The notes under the pieces were generated by a model. The model saw only the letters and a program-made list of their open reading frames with translations. It had not been told where the DNA came from and did no database searches. Shown piece after piece: positions 27,163-35,655 of a stretch of DNA of 64,000 nucleotides. Position 1 is the stretch's first letter; each line of letters starts with the position of its first letter. The DNA comes from Actinokineospora globicatena (GTDB taxonomy: Bacteria > Actinomycetota > Actinomycetes > Mycobacteriales > Pseudonocardiaceae): contig NZ_JAMTCR010000002.1 in NCBI RefSeq assembly GCF_024171945.1, positions 372,001 through 436,000 of the forward strand, given 5' to 3'. A program made the translations under genes and the position numbers.

Positions 27163-28326
27163 TCAGAACGTTTCGGCTAGGTGGACCGGGTGCGGCGCGC
27201 CGGTAAGCCTGTCGAGCGCTATCGCCGCCTCTTGTGGCCCGGTCAGCAGCCCTGCCTTTCGGAGGGAGGCCGCTGTCGCCGAGCCCGCGTACCAGGGACC
27301 GAGCGCGCGGGCCGTCAACTGCACTTCACCGTTGCCGCCCGGCTCTGCGGTGACCACGCCGTCCTCGTGGATCAGGCGCCACCGTCCGGCCTGCCAGGGT
27401 GCGTGCTCGTCGGTGATCTCTATGTCCACGCTGAAGGGCTTAGACGCGGCCACGGCAGGCCAACCTCGCGCGGCTACCGCTACCGGGAGATCGACGACGC
27501 GCAGCATGAAGTCGTGGACCTCCAGCCCGCGCTGGAGACGACCGGGAACCGTGAGGTCGAGCAAGGCGTGGTCGACGAAGCGGAGGTTGGCGTCGGTGAT
27601 CCCGCCCGACCAGCTGCCGAGTTGCCGGAGGAGCGCGTGCGCGGTGTCGAGGTCCTCAGCGACCAAGTCGAAGACGCGCAAACGCTTGCCATCGGGGCGA
27701 CCAGCGGAAAGGTAACCACGTAGACCGTCAGGTCCCGGCGCGACGGTGACCACGTCGAGTTCGAGGATGCGCGAGAGGTCGAACGCGGGCGTCGCGCGGT
27801 CGAGCATGCCGTCGACGGTTGACGCTGTCTTCAGGTAGCAGGCGTGGATGGCGCTGAGGTCGGCTTCGGTCGCGGGGCGGACGGCGACGTCTGATCGCGG
27901 GGTGCCCGCTAGCTCCGACAACGTCACCAACGCGGTCTGCATGGTGCCGACGTGTTCCCAGCCGTGACGGCGGTAGGGCGGGATCACGTACGGGTAGAGC
28001 GTGGAGATCCCTTGGCCCTGTTCACGCATCAGCGCTAGAGCGTCGACGAGCAGTCGGCCCGCGACACCGCTACCGCGCGCGTGGGGCGCTACCGACACGC
28101 TCGCGACGCCACCCATCGGCACAGCCCTACCGCCGAAGAACTGCCGGTAGTTCCAGACGCGCAAGAAGCCAGCCAGCCCTGAGTCGTCGTGCGCGACTAG
28201 AGCGCTCGATCCACCTGGCGACTGGCCAGTGTCCGGCGGAGGTTCGTGAGGGCCGCCGAACGACAAGCGCCGCAAGCGGTAAGTGGCTTCGTAGTCGCTG
28301 TCGACGTAAGGGCGGATGACTACCAC
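27163..28326 (-). CDS. eis: Eis-family GNAT acetyltransferase
   Basis: 387 residues with the tripartite Eis layout. A first GNAT domain has VASVSVAPHARGSGVAGRLL, the acetyl-CoA-binding loop. A second GNAT-like domain (about 150-280) and a C-terminal SCP2-like domain (about 290-387) follow. The protein ends HLAETF, and the free C-terminal carboxylate is used in catalysis by Eis enzymes. Eis of M. tuberculosis acetylates many amines of aminoglycosides; homologues in other actinomycetes vary in substrate. Whether this one acts on antibiotics is not readable from sequence. The start overlaps the dehydrogenase stop by 7 bp. Confidence 0.87.
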   Translation of the reverse strand: MVVIRPYVDSDYEATYRLRRLSFGGPHEPPPDTGQSPGGSSALVAHDDSGLAGFLRVWNYRQFFGGRAVPMGGVASVSVAPHARGSGVAGRLLVDALALMREQGQGISTLYPYVIPPYRRHGWEHVGTMQTALVTLSELAGTPRSDVAVRPATEADLSAIHACYLKTASTVDGMLDRATPAFDLSRILELDVVTVAPGPDGLRGYLSAGRPDGKRLRVFDLVAEDLDTAHALLRQLGSWSGGITDANLRFVDHALLDLTVPGRLQRGLEVHDFMLRVVDLPVAVAARGWPAVAASKPFSVDIEITDEHAPWQAGRWRLIHEDGVVTAEPGGNGEVQLTARALGPWYAGSATAASLRKAGLLTGPQEAAIALDRLTGAPHPVHLAETF

Positions 28327-29162
28327 GAGAAGAACCCTTGCCCTGTCTTGCGCCCTAGCTCCCCACGAGCGACCTTGTCGCGCAACAACCGCGGCGGCTC
28401 GAACCTAGGGCCGAGTTCACGCGCGAGGTGCTCGGCGATGGATAGCCGCACGTCAAGACCAACGAGATCGGTCAAGCGCAACGGACCCATAGGCCAGGCG
28501 TAGCCAAGACGCATACCGGTGTCGATGTCCTCGGCCGACGCGACGCCCTCTTCGACCATCCGGATGGCCTCCAGACCCACCACAAGCCCCAGCCGGGACG
28601 TGGCGAACCCCGGCGAGTCCCGGACCTGGATGACGGTCTTGCCCAGCGCCTCGGCCCACCCGCGCACGGTGTCCACGGTCGTCGGGGCGATGCCGGGGTG
28701 CAGGACCAGTTCCACCAGCGCCTGGACCGGCACGGGGTTGAAGAAGTGCATGCCGATGAGCCGCTCACCCGGCAGGCCGTCGGACAACTCGGTGATCGAC
28801 AACGACGAGGTGTTCGACGCGAGCACCGCGTCCGGGCACTGCCGCGCCGCGGCACCGAACACGGCGCGCTTGAGCTCCATCCGCTCCGGCACGGCCTCGA
28901 CGACCAGGGCGGTCTCCGGCGGCAGCGCGCCGAGGTCTTCCACTGTGGACAGCCGACCGAGCAGCTCGGCCGCGGTCCCGTCGAGCTTGCCGCGCTCCTC
29001 CGCCTTGTTCAGCGACGCCGCGACGTTGCCCACCCCGATGGCGGCACGCTCGGCGTCAGCCTCAGCGAGCACGACAGTGCTACCGGCGGCGAGGAAGACG
29101 TGCGCGATGCCCGCCCCCATGGTGCCGCCGCCCACTACGGCAACCGTGCCAGGAACGCTCAC
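28320..29162 (-). CDS. 3-hydroxyacyl-CoA / 3-hydroxybutyryl-CoA dehydrogenase
   Basis: 280 residues from the GTG at 29162, which overlaps the EthD stop (GTGA); an upstream frame extension is Arg-rich and rejected. The NAD-binding motif is VVGGGTMGAGIAH. Conserved ASNTSSLSITEL and IGMHFFNPVPVQALVE hold the catalytic His-Glu pair, and the C-terminal domain ends GRKTGQGFFSW. It oxidises L-3-hydroxyacyl-CoA with NAD in fatty-acid or butyrate metabolism. No thiolase or hydratase is adjacent. Confidence 0.93.
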   Translation of the reverse strand: MSVPGTVAVVGGGTMGAGIAHVFLAAGSTVVLAEADAERAAIGVGNVAASLNKAEERGKLDGTAAELLGRLSTVEDLGALPPETALVVEAVPERMELKRAVFGAAARQCPDAVLASNTSSLSITELSDGLPGERLIGMHFFNPVPVQALVELVLHPGIAPTTVDTVRGWAEALGKTVIQVRDSPGFATSRLGLVVGLEAIRMVEEGVASAEDIDTGMRLGYAWPMGPLRLTDLVGLDVRLSIAEHLARELGPRFEPPRLLRDKVARGELGRKTGQGFFSW

Positions 29163-29476
29163 TGCGCCACCTCGGCGGCGAACATGGCGACCAGGTCGAG
29201 GCCACCGATCTCCGACAGGTTCGACCCCGCCGCCTGCCACTCCGGCGACTGGAGCGCGGTCCTCAACGCGGCCTCGTCGGCGAAGTACATCTCCGCCACC
29301 AGGTAGGGCTCGCTCTCGCCGAGGAAACCGGGGACGAAGACGCGCTGGACCTTGGCGACCTCCCACCGCACCAACCCGGGCGTCTTCTCGATGAGCGGCA
29401 GGTGGCTGCCGAAGTACTTCCCGTCGAAGTCCTCAGGTTCATCCGGCCGGCGGTACAGTGCGATGTACTTGATCAC
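29159..29476 (-). CDS. EthD-family dimeric alpha-beta barrel protein
   Basis: 105 residues from the GTG at 29476, which has GGAG seven bases upstream. A longer frame from 29512 lacks such a site. MIKYIALYRRPDEPEDFDGKYF followed by HLPLIEKTPGLVRWEV is the EthD/ferredoxin-like fold. EthD proteins assist cytochrome P450 or quinone metabolism in some degraders but mostly have no assigned substrate. It is translationally coupled to the dehydrogenase, which may mean a shared catabolic step. Confidence 0.85.
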   Translation of the reverse strand: MIKYIALYRRPDEPEDFDGKYFGSHLPLIEKTPGLVRWEVAKVQRVFVPGFLGESEPYLVAEMYFADEAALRTALQSPEWQAAGSNLSEIGGLDLVAMFAAEVAQ

Positions 29477-29523
29477 GGAACGGCTCCAGGGTTGTTCGAC
29501 CACGGTGGACATTGGGCACCATA

Positions 29524-30171
29524 GTGAGTGTGCGGATCATCTTGCTGCGGCACGGCGAGAGCCTGGGCAACATCGACGAGCTGGCCTACTGCCGCATACC
29601 CGACCACGCCCTCCCCCTGACCCCCCGTGGCGAGGCGCAAGCACGCGCCGAGGGCACGCGTTTGCGTGCCCTGCTCACGGGCCGACCAGTAGCCGCTTAC
29701 ATCAGTCCGTACGTGCGCACGATGCGCACGTTTGAGTTGTTAGGTCTACCGGTAGAACGGCGTGTGCAAGAGCCCCGGTTGCGCGAGCAGGACTGGGGAA
29801 ACCTGCAGGACCCGGTAGAACAACAGGTCCAGAAGCAGAAACGCCACGAGTTCGGCCACTTCTTCTACCGGCTCGCGCACGGCGAGTCGGGCGCGGACGT
29901 GGACGACCGGGTCGCCAGCTTCCTCTCGGAGCTAGAGGCGCGCGTGGAGCACGACCCCAGTCACCCGGACACGGCGCTGGTGGTGTCGCACGGGCTGACG
30001 ATGCGGTTGCTGTGCAGGCGGATGTTCTCGTGGAGCATCGAGCTGTTCGAGTCGTTGTCGAACCCGCCGCACTGCGACCACAGGGTCCTGACGCACGAGG
30101 ATGGCAAATGGACGCTGGACCGGCCGTTCGCGCAGTGGCGGGATTCACCGGATTCGACCACCCAGCTCTAG
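29524..30171 (+). CDS. Histidine phosphatase (phosphoglycerate mutase-like) family protein
   Basis: 215 residues. The N-terminal phosphohistidine motif is ILLRHGESLGN and the second catalytic histidine is in ALVVSHGLTMRLL (about 155-167). GTG starts at 29524 and 29530 are possible, and a TTG at 29512 is less likely. The family hydrolyses phosphate from sugars, nucleotides or proteins; substrate unknown. It is divergent from the EthD gene with a short intergenic space. Confidence 0.9.
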   Translation: MSVRIILLRHGESLGNIDELAYCRIPDHALPLTPRGEAQARAEGTRLRALLTGRPVAAYISPYVRTMRTFELLGLPVERRVQEPRLREQDWGNLQDPVEQQVQKQKRHEFGHFFYRLAHGESGADVDDRVASFLSELEARVEHDPSHPDTALVVSHGLTMRLLCRRMFSWSIELFESLSNPPHCDHRVLTHEDGKWTLDRPFAQWRDSPDSTTQL

Positions 30172-30296
30172 TCACCCCAACCGGTCCGACCTGCCACTAC
30201 TCCGTTCGGTGCCCGACGCGGCCTGCTTGTAGCCTGGCCGTCACTGTGTCGTAGACCACGAACGGCCCGCCGTTCGACGAGCAGGTCGGGGACGGT

Positions 30297-31808
30297 GTGG
30301 GGCACGACGGCCAAGGGGCGACCGAGGCGTTGCTGGCGGACCAGGAGGTCCGCCTGCTCATCGACGCCGGGCGGGCCAACGAGGCCAACTCGCTGTTCGA
30401 CCAGCTGCTGGCCAAGGTCCCGCCCGATCTCGACCCGTGGACCAGGGCGGCGATCCTGACCAGGCGGGCGGTCGCGGCGTGGCGGCTCAAGCGGATCCCG
30501 CTCGCCCTCGAGCTGGCCGCCGAGGGCTGGAGCGATATCGACGCGGAGAAGCCGACCGGGTCGTACGCGGCGGACACCCTGGGTCGGTTGGGGTACCTGC
30601 TGGATGGGATCGGCCACCGGCGGGCCGCGCTGGAAATCAGTCGAGTGTCGGTTGAGGTCGCCCGAACAGGTGAAGACCGGGACATCCTCGCTCACTGCCT
30701 GCAGGGCTTGGCGGGCACGCTGAACTTCCGCGCCTGCGAGCTGCCGCCGGAACTGGCGGAGGCGACCTTCCGCGAGGCCATCCCGCTGTTCGAGGAGGGC
30801 CTCAGCCTGGCGACCGAGGGCCGCATCCACATCGCCCTCCTGGCCGCCTACGGTGCCGCGCTGGCCGGGGTCGGCGAGCTGTTCCGCGCCGAGAAGACGG
30901 CCAACGAGGCGCTGACGCTGGCCGCGCGGCAGGACAACCGGTGGGCGCGGTCGGTCGGCAACTGGGTGCTGTCCATGGTCCGCAGGCGGCAGGGGCGGCT
31001 CGACCACGCGACCGGGTTCGGCCGGATCGCCGTCGACGAGGCCGAGCGGATCAACGACGCTTCCCTGCTGCAGCGGTACTCGCAGGACCTGGCCGACATC
31101 TGCCACGAGAACGGTGACCCTATCGGCGAGGCAGAGGCTCTACGGCGCAACATCTCCGCGCGGCAGACAGCGATCGAGACGCTGCAAGAGGGGCTCGGTC
31201 AGGCGCTAGAGCAGCGTCGCCTCGCGATCCGCGCACAACGCCTGGCCACGGCAGCGCAAGAGTTGGCGACTCGTGATCCGCTGACAGGCCTGTCGAACCG
31301 GCTGGGTCTCGAACGCAGCGCGCAGGGGATCTTGGACCGGGCAACGGCGTCAGGCCGGATCCCGTGGCTTGTCCTGATCGACGTCGACTGGTTCAAGGGG
31401 GTCAACGACGCGGCCGGGCACGCTGCGGGCGACGCGGCGCTGCGGGAGGTCGCGCAGCTCCTGCGGGCCGAGTGCCGCGGAGGTGACTTGATCGCGCGGT
31501 GGGCTGGGGACGAGTTCGTAGTGCTGCTGACCGACGCGGTGACCGATCACTCGGAAGGCCGCACCAGCCCGGTAGGCGTAGCTGTCGCGGAACGAATCCG
31601 GATGGCGGTTGACCAACACGACTGGACCGCCGTACTCGGGGTTACCCAGCGACCCACAGTCAGCGTTGGAGTCGCGACTGGGCACGACACCCTGGAGCGC
31701 TTGTTCGCCAACGCCGATGTCGCGCTCTATCGCGCGAAACGACACGGCCGCAACCGGGTCGAGGTCTACACGCCGTCCGAGGACTACGCGATCAAGCCGC
31801 CTCGGTAG
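30297..31808 (+). CDS. Diguanylate cyclase with N-terminal TPR-like repeats
   Basis: 503 residues. The first roughly 290 are helical TPR-type repeats (GRANEANSLFDQLLAKV, then HRRALEISRVSVEVARTGEDRD variants). A coiled-coil linker (about 290-325) leads into a GGDEF domain from DPLTGLSNR (327). The active-site loop reads AGDEF (403-407), an alternative known to be active in some cyclases. An inhibitory RxxD site (RGGD, 394-397) sits at the canonical five-residue distance. It should make cyclic di-GMP, with feedback inhibition. There is no membrane segment, so it is probably cytosolic and controlled by a partner of the TPR part. The last 25 bases overlap the convergent regulator. Confidence 0.9.
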   Translation: MGHDGQGATEALLADQEVRLLIDAGRANEANSLFDQLLAKVPPDLDPWTRAAILTRRAVAAWRLKRIPLALELAAEGWSDIDAEKPTGSYAADTLGRLGYLLDGIGHRRAALEISRVSVEVARTGEDRDILAHCLQGLAGTLNFRACELPPELAEATFREAIPLFEEGLSLATEGRIHIALLAAYGAALAGVGELFRAEKTANEALTLAARQDNRWARSVGNWVLSMVRRRQGRLDHATGFGRIAVDEAERINDASLLQRYSQDLADICHENGDPIGEAEALRRNISARQTAIETLQEGLGQALEQRRLAIRAQRLATAAQELATRDPLTGLSNRLGLERSAQGILDRATASGRIPWLVLIDVDWFKGVNDAAGHAAGDAALREVAQLLRAECRGGDLIARWAGDEFVVLLTDAVTDHSEGRTSPVGVAVAERIRMAVDQHDWTAVLGVTQRPTVSVGVATGHDTLERLFANADVALYRAKRHGRNRVEVYTPSEDYAIKPPR

Positions 31809-32431
31809 GCCACTAACGCCGCCTGCACTCGGTTAACCGCACCGATCTTGCCTAAGACAGCCGACACGTAGCCCTTAACGGTCGCTTCGGACAGGTGCAA
31901 CTGCTGGCCGATCTCGGCGTTCGACATCCCGTGTCCCACCAAGCCGACGACTTCCAGCTCACGGTCGGACAGCATCGACAGCAACTGTCGTGCGGGCTCA
32001 GCGGCGCGCGCGCCGTCGGCGACAGTGGTAACCACACGCGCGGCGACCTTCGGGTCTAGGACGGCGCCACCGGTCGCGAGGTCCCGTACGGCCTTGATGA
32101 TGTGCGCGGGTTCGGTGTCCTTGAGCAGGAACCCGTTCGCGCCGATACGCAGCGCCTCACGCACGTACTCGTCAACATCGAACGTGGTCAGCATCGACAC
32201 GGCGGGCGGCTCAGGTAGCGCCATCAGAGCGCGCAGGGCGTCGAGCCCGTCGCAGGTGTTCATCCGGATGTCCAGGAGCACGACGGCTGGTCTGTGCAAC
32301 CTGGCCAGGTCCGCGACGTGCACACCGTCGTCGCACTCGGCGACGACCTCGATGTCACCCGCGCTCGACAGGATCGTCCGCAGACCTGACCGGATCAGGT
32401 CCTCGTCGTCCGCGATGAGCACTTTGATCAC
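31784..32431 (-). CDS. NarL/FixJ-family response regulator (orphan)
   Basis: 215 residues. The receiver domain has VLIADDEDLIRSGLR, the phosphoacceptor in VLLDIRMNTCDGLDAL (D54) and KD in FLLKDTEP. The LuxR-type helix-turn-helix is SDRELEVVGLVGHGMSNAEIGQQLHLSEATVKGYVSAVLGKIG. No histidine kinase is next to it, so the partner is elsewhere. Its 3' end overlaps the diguanylate cyclase gene by 25 bp on the opposite strand. Confidence 0.93.
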   Translation of the reverse strand: MIKVLIADDEDLIRSGLRTILSSAGDIEVVAECDDGVHVADLARLHRPAVVLLDIRMNTCDGLDALRALMALPEPPAVSMLTTFDVDEYVREALRIGANGFLLKDTEPAHIIKAVRDLATGGAVLDPKVAARVVTTVADGARAAEPARQLLSMLSDRELEVVGLVGHGMSNAEIGQQLHLSEATVKGYVSAVLGKIGAVNRVQAALVAYRGGLIA

Positions 32432-32534
32432 AGGCGCCTCCCGACCGACGTCACTCCATCACCAAATACCGGTGCATGCGGTGAGATTCTACCGTGCCGT
32501 AGGACTCCACACGTGACAGCTATGACTAACGCGC

Positions 32535-32569
32535 AAAGGTGGGGCCCCGAGCACGGAGACCCCACCTTT
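32535..32569. terminator. Terminator downstream of the ABC permease
   Basis: AAAGGTGGGG (32535-32544) pairs perfectly with CCCCACCTTT (32560-32569). It lies just beyond the permease stop codon and ends the two-gene transporter operon on the minus strand. Confidence 0.75.
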
Positions 32570-32577
32570 GGCCTAGA

Positions 32578-33783
32578 TCAGGAAGCGCGAAGAGCGTCCC
32601 GCAGCCTTACCTTGGCGCCGCTGCGGGTGACCGCGTTGCGGTAGATGCGGCCAGAAAGCCACACCAGGCCCGGGATAAGAGCGACGACTAGCACTACCGC
32701 GAGCCCCGCCTCCCACGCCGGGACGCCACCCATCGCCAAGCGCATCGGCATCAGCGTCGGGGCGAACAGCGGCACCATCGAGAGGACCTCGACCAGCTTG
32801 TTGCCCGGGTCCGACGGCAGGATCGAGATGCCCAGGACGTACCCGAGGATCACGAACATCAGCGGCGGCGTGATCACCCCACCGATGTCCTCCTGGCGCG
32901 ACACCAGGGCACCGAGCGCGGCGAACACCAGCGAGTAGGCGAAGAAGCCGAGCAGGAACCACACCACCAGCCAGACCACGGTGCTGACGGCGGCCGACAC
33001 CGAGATGGTCAACACCCCGGTCGCCAGGCCCGCGGTGATCCCGGCCCCGCCGATCACCGCCATCTGCACCAGGCCGACCACGCCGATGCCGACCACCTTG
33101 CCCAGCATCAGCTGCCACGGCCGGATGGTGGCCAGCAGCAGCTCGACCACCCGGCTGGACTTCTCCTCGACCACGCCCTGGGCAACCGACTGGCCGTTGA
33201 TCAGCAGCGACATGTAGATCAGGATCCCGGCGATCATGCCGATGACCAGCTGCTGGCCGTTGTAGTCGTAGGGCGGCTCCAGCGGCCGGACCTCGGCCTT
33301 GGCGCCGGCGACCTCCTGGCTGACCCTGGCCGGGTCGCCGCCGAGATCGCTGATCTCCTGGTTGAGCGCGAGCTGCCCGGCCAGCACGTTGAGCGTGTTG
33401 CGCAGCTTGTCGTCGATCTCCTTCTTCACGACCACGACGATCTTGCCGCCGTCGCCGACCAGCAGGGCGTCCAGCTCGCCGTTGTCGACCTGCGCCCGAC
33501 CCGCGGCCTCGTCGACCTGGCGGGTGTCGATGGTCTGGCCGATGGCGGTGGCCGTCGCCTTGAGCGGGGCCTCCAGCGCGACCGAGCCGCCGGACACGCC
33601 GACCGTGGCGTCCGAACCGCCGGAGACGAACTTCATCACCAGGGTGAAGCCGACCAGCAGGAGCAGGGTGGCCGCGGTCGTGATGACGAACGCCTTGGAC
33701 TTGAGCCGGGTGTTGATCTCGCGGCCCGCGACCAGGCCGACCGCCTCCCAGTCGCCGACCCGCACATCGGGTACCGAGCTCAT
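32578..33783 (-). CDS. ABC-2 type exporter permease, NatB-like
   Basis: 401 residues from an ATG overlapping the ATPase stop by 4 bp (ATGA). One span near residue 35-55 is followed by a large extracellular domain, then five or six spans in the C-terminal half (from QLVIGMIAGILIYMSLLI onward). VVEEKSSRVVELLLATIRPWQLMLGKVVGIG is the signature of the NatB/YhaP group. These exporters move sodium ions, drugs or peptides; substrate unknown. Confidence 0.9.
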   Translation of the reverse strand: MSSVPDVRVGDWEAVGLVAGREINTRLKSKAFVITTAATLLLLVGFTLVMKFVSGGSDATVGVSGGSVALEAPLKATATAIGQTIDTRQVDEAAGRAQVDNGELDALLVGDGGKIVVVVKKEIDDKLRNTLNVLAGQLALNQEISDLGGDPARVSQEVAGAKAEVRPLEPPYDYNGQQLVIGMIAGILIYMSLLINGQSVAQGVVEEKSSRVVELLLATIRPWQLMLGKVVGIGVVGLVQMAVIGGAGITAGLATGVLTISVSAAVSTVVWLVVWFLLGFFAYSLVFAALGALVSRQEDIGGVITPPLMFVILGYVLGISILPSDPGNKLVEVLSMVPLFAPTLMPMRLAMGGVPAWEAGLAVVLVVALIPGLVWLSGRIYRNAVTRSGAKVRLRDALRAS

Positions 33784-34700
33784 GCCGCCACCGCCTCGGT
33801 GTGCTCCGACACGACGTTGCGGAACAGCTCGGTCAGCGACTGCCCGCGCCTGCTGAACTCGGTGACCGGGCCGGTCGCCAGCGCCGCGCGCAGGATCGCC
33901 TGGTCGTCGACCGCGGGGCCCAGCTCGAACACGGTCTTGGTGCCCACCCGCTCCTTGACGGTGACCCCGGGCAGCGCGTCGGCCCACCCCGGCGGCGCTT
34001 GTGGAGCGTCGACCACCAGGTGCTCGGTCCCGCCCGCCCGCAACGCCTCGACGGTGTCGCAGGCCACCATGTGTCCACTCCGGACGATCCCGACCCGGTG
34101 GCACAACCGCTCCACCAGGTCCAACTGGTGGCTGGAGAACACCACCGGCACCCCCTCGGCCGCCTTGTCCAGCAGCACCTTGCTCATCACGTCCACCGCG
34201 ACCGGGTCCAACCCGGAGAACGGCTCGTCCAGCACCAGGATCGACGGGTCGTGCACCAGCGCCGCCGCCAGCTGCACCCGCTGCTGGTTGCCCAGGCTCA
34301 ACTTCTGCACCTCGTCATCGCGCCGCGCGGCCACCCCCAACCGCTCGGTCCACTCGTCCACCGACCGGCGCGCCCGCTCGGTGGACAGACCGTGCAACCG
34401 GGCCAGGTAGACCAGCTGCTCGGCGACCTTCATCTTCGGGTACAGACCGCGCTCCTCGGGCATGTACCCGATGTGCCGCCGCGTCTCCAGCGTGATCGGC
34501 TCCCCCGCCCACCGCACCACCCCGGCGTCCGCCGCCAACACCCCCAGCGCGATCCGCATCGTGGTCGTCTTCCCGGCCCCGTTCGACCCGACGAACCCGA
34601 ACAACTCCCCCGCGTTCACCTGGAACGTCATCTCGCGCAACGCCACGACATCCCCGTACCGCTTCGAGACCCCGTCGATCTCCAGCCGCCGCTCAGCCAC
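33780..34700 (-). CDS. ABC transporter ATP-binding protein, NatA-like
   Basis: 306 residues from the GTG at 34700, preceded by GGAGGG; a longer frame is low-complexity and rejected. The Walker A motif GSNGAGKT is at 38-45. The signature is LSLGNQQR and Walker B is ILVLDEPFSGLDP. A C-terminal extension of about 90 residues follows the D loop, as in ABC-2 exporters. It works with the downstream permease. Confidence 0.93.
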   Translation of the reverse strand: MAERRLEIDGVSKRYGDVVALREMTFQVNAGELFGFVGSNGAGKTTTMRIALGVLAADAGVVRWAGEPITLETRRHIGYMPEERGLYPKMKVAEQLVYLARLHGLSTERARRSVDEWTERLGVAARRDDEVQKLSLGNQQRVQLAAALVHDPSILVLDEPFSGLDPVAVDVMSKVLLDKAAEGVPVVFSSHQLDLVERLCHRVGIVRSGHMVACDTVEALRAGGTEHLVVDAPQAPPGWADALPGVTVKERVGTKTVFELGPAVDDQAILRAALATGPVTEFSRRGQSLTELFRNVVSEHTEAVAA

Positions 34701-34869
34701 CCCGACTCCCTCCTCCACAGCCCGTACCAGGAGTATCCTGCCCACACTCCAAGCGGACCGACATCCGGTATCGCCCCTAGTGGACCACCCACCCCCCTCC
34801 CCGAACGTCCACCCAGAGGACGACCCCAGCACCACCCCTCCGACCGACCCGGTAGGGTGTCCGCTGCCA

Positions 34870-34942
34870 GCCCTCGTAGCTCAGGGGATAGAGCATCGGT
34901 TTCCTAAACCGTGCGTCGCAGGTTCGAATCCTGCCGGGGGCA
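34870..34942 (+). tRNA. tRNA-Arg (anticodon CCT)
   Basis: Complete cloverleaf. Acceptor GCCCTCG pairs with CGGGGGC (one G-T pair). The anticodon loop TTCCTAA gives anticodon CCT (codon AGG), and the T arm is GCAGG-TTCGAAT-CCTGC. The outermost pair of the anticodon stem is a T-T mismatch. CCA is not encoded. Confidence 0.96.
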
Positions 34943-34972
34943 CTCGCTCTGGGCGAAGTGTGTTCGCGGAAG

Positions 34973-35146
34973 GCGCGAACCGGGTCGCTCGTCATTTTCT
35001 TCTGGGGTGCGACCCCAGACCCGCCCGGAGGGCTTCGCCCCCGGACCCCCCAACCTGGTGGCGCGAACCGGGTCGCTCGCCATTTCCTCTGGGGTGCGAC
35101 CCCAGACCCGCCCGGAGGGCTTCGCCCCCGGACCCCCGACCTGGTG
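34973..35146 (+). repeat. Two tandem copies of an approximately 88-bp unit downstream of tRNA-Arg
   Basis: Unit 1 (34973-35060) and unit 2 (35061-35146) both begin GCGCGAACCGGGTCGCTCG and end ACCTGGTG. They differ at only a few positions. Each has an internal hairpin, CTGGGG-TGCGA-CCCCAG, and a GC-rich inverted segment around GGAGGGCTTCGCCCCC. A third unit seems to begin at 35147 and stops. No integrase is present. Confidence 0.85.
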
Positions 35147-35655
35147 GCGCGGAGCGGGGTGTGTGTCAGTTCCCTGGGGGAAGCCAGACCGCTGTGTGGG
35201 TGCTGGATTTGGGTGCGCCGGGGCGTTTGCTTGGGGCACGGTGTGGTTCTTGGGGATGATCGCGGTTTTGTACAAGTGCCCGCACACGGTCGATGACGGA
35301 ACTGCGGGTGCGCTATTTGTCGTCGGTGGACATTCGCGTTCCGGTGGGTGTCGCTGAAGCGATGCAGGGCGGGGGTGCCGCCCGGGGTGGGGTGGGCGGG
35401 CTGGGCTAGCCTCGGGGGAGACGTTGCGCCGCTGGGGTGAGTGGGGGCGTTGGAGCCACCTTTCGCCGGGTGGGATTGGGCCTTGGCTGGAGTGATCCGG
35501 TCAGGGCCTGATCTTTTTTGGGGGGTGAGAGGGAAAGGAGAGGGTGGGATTTTTGGCGGATCTGAGGGTTAATATTAGCCGTAGCTACTGGCGGGGTGGA
35601 GGGGGAATGTGGGGGCGCTACCCTCGGGCGCCTGCGTCTAGGGTGGAGGAATCCG
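35147..35655. other. Intergenic region with a possible gene remnant and operator-like palindrome
   Basis: No complete gene is seen. The frame 35293-35409 (ATG to TAG, 38 residues) opens with MTELRVRYLSSVDIRVPVG, then VAEAMQ. That resembles the N terminus of ornithine cyclodeaminase-type proteins and then runs into Gly-rich sequence. It has no Shine-Dalgarno site and may be a relic. Near the XRE gene, GGTTAATATTAGCC (35568-35581) is a 12 of 14 palindrome in a notably AT-rich spot. Confidence 0.35.

Noticed and set aside
34870-35146. tRNA-Arg with following repeats as an integrative-element attachment site
   Set aside because: No integrase, excisionase or second att copy was seen in the window; the repeats do not duplicate the tRNA 3' end.
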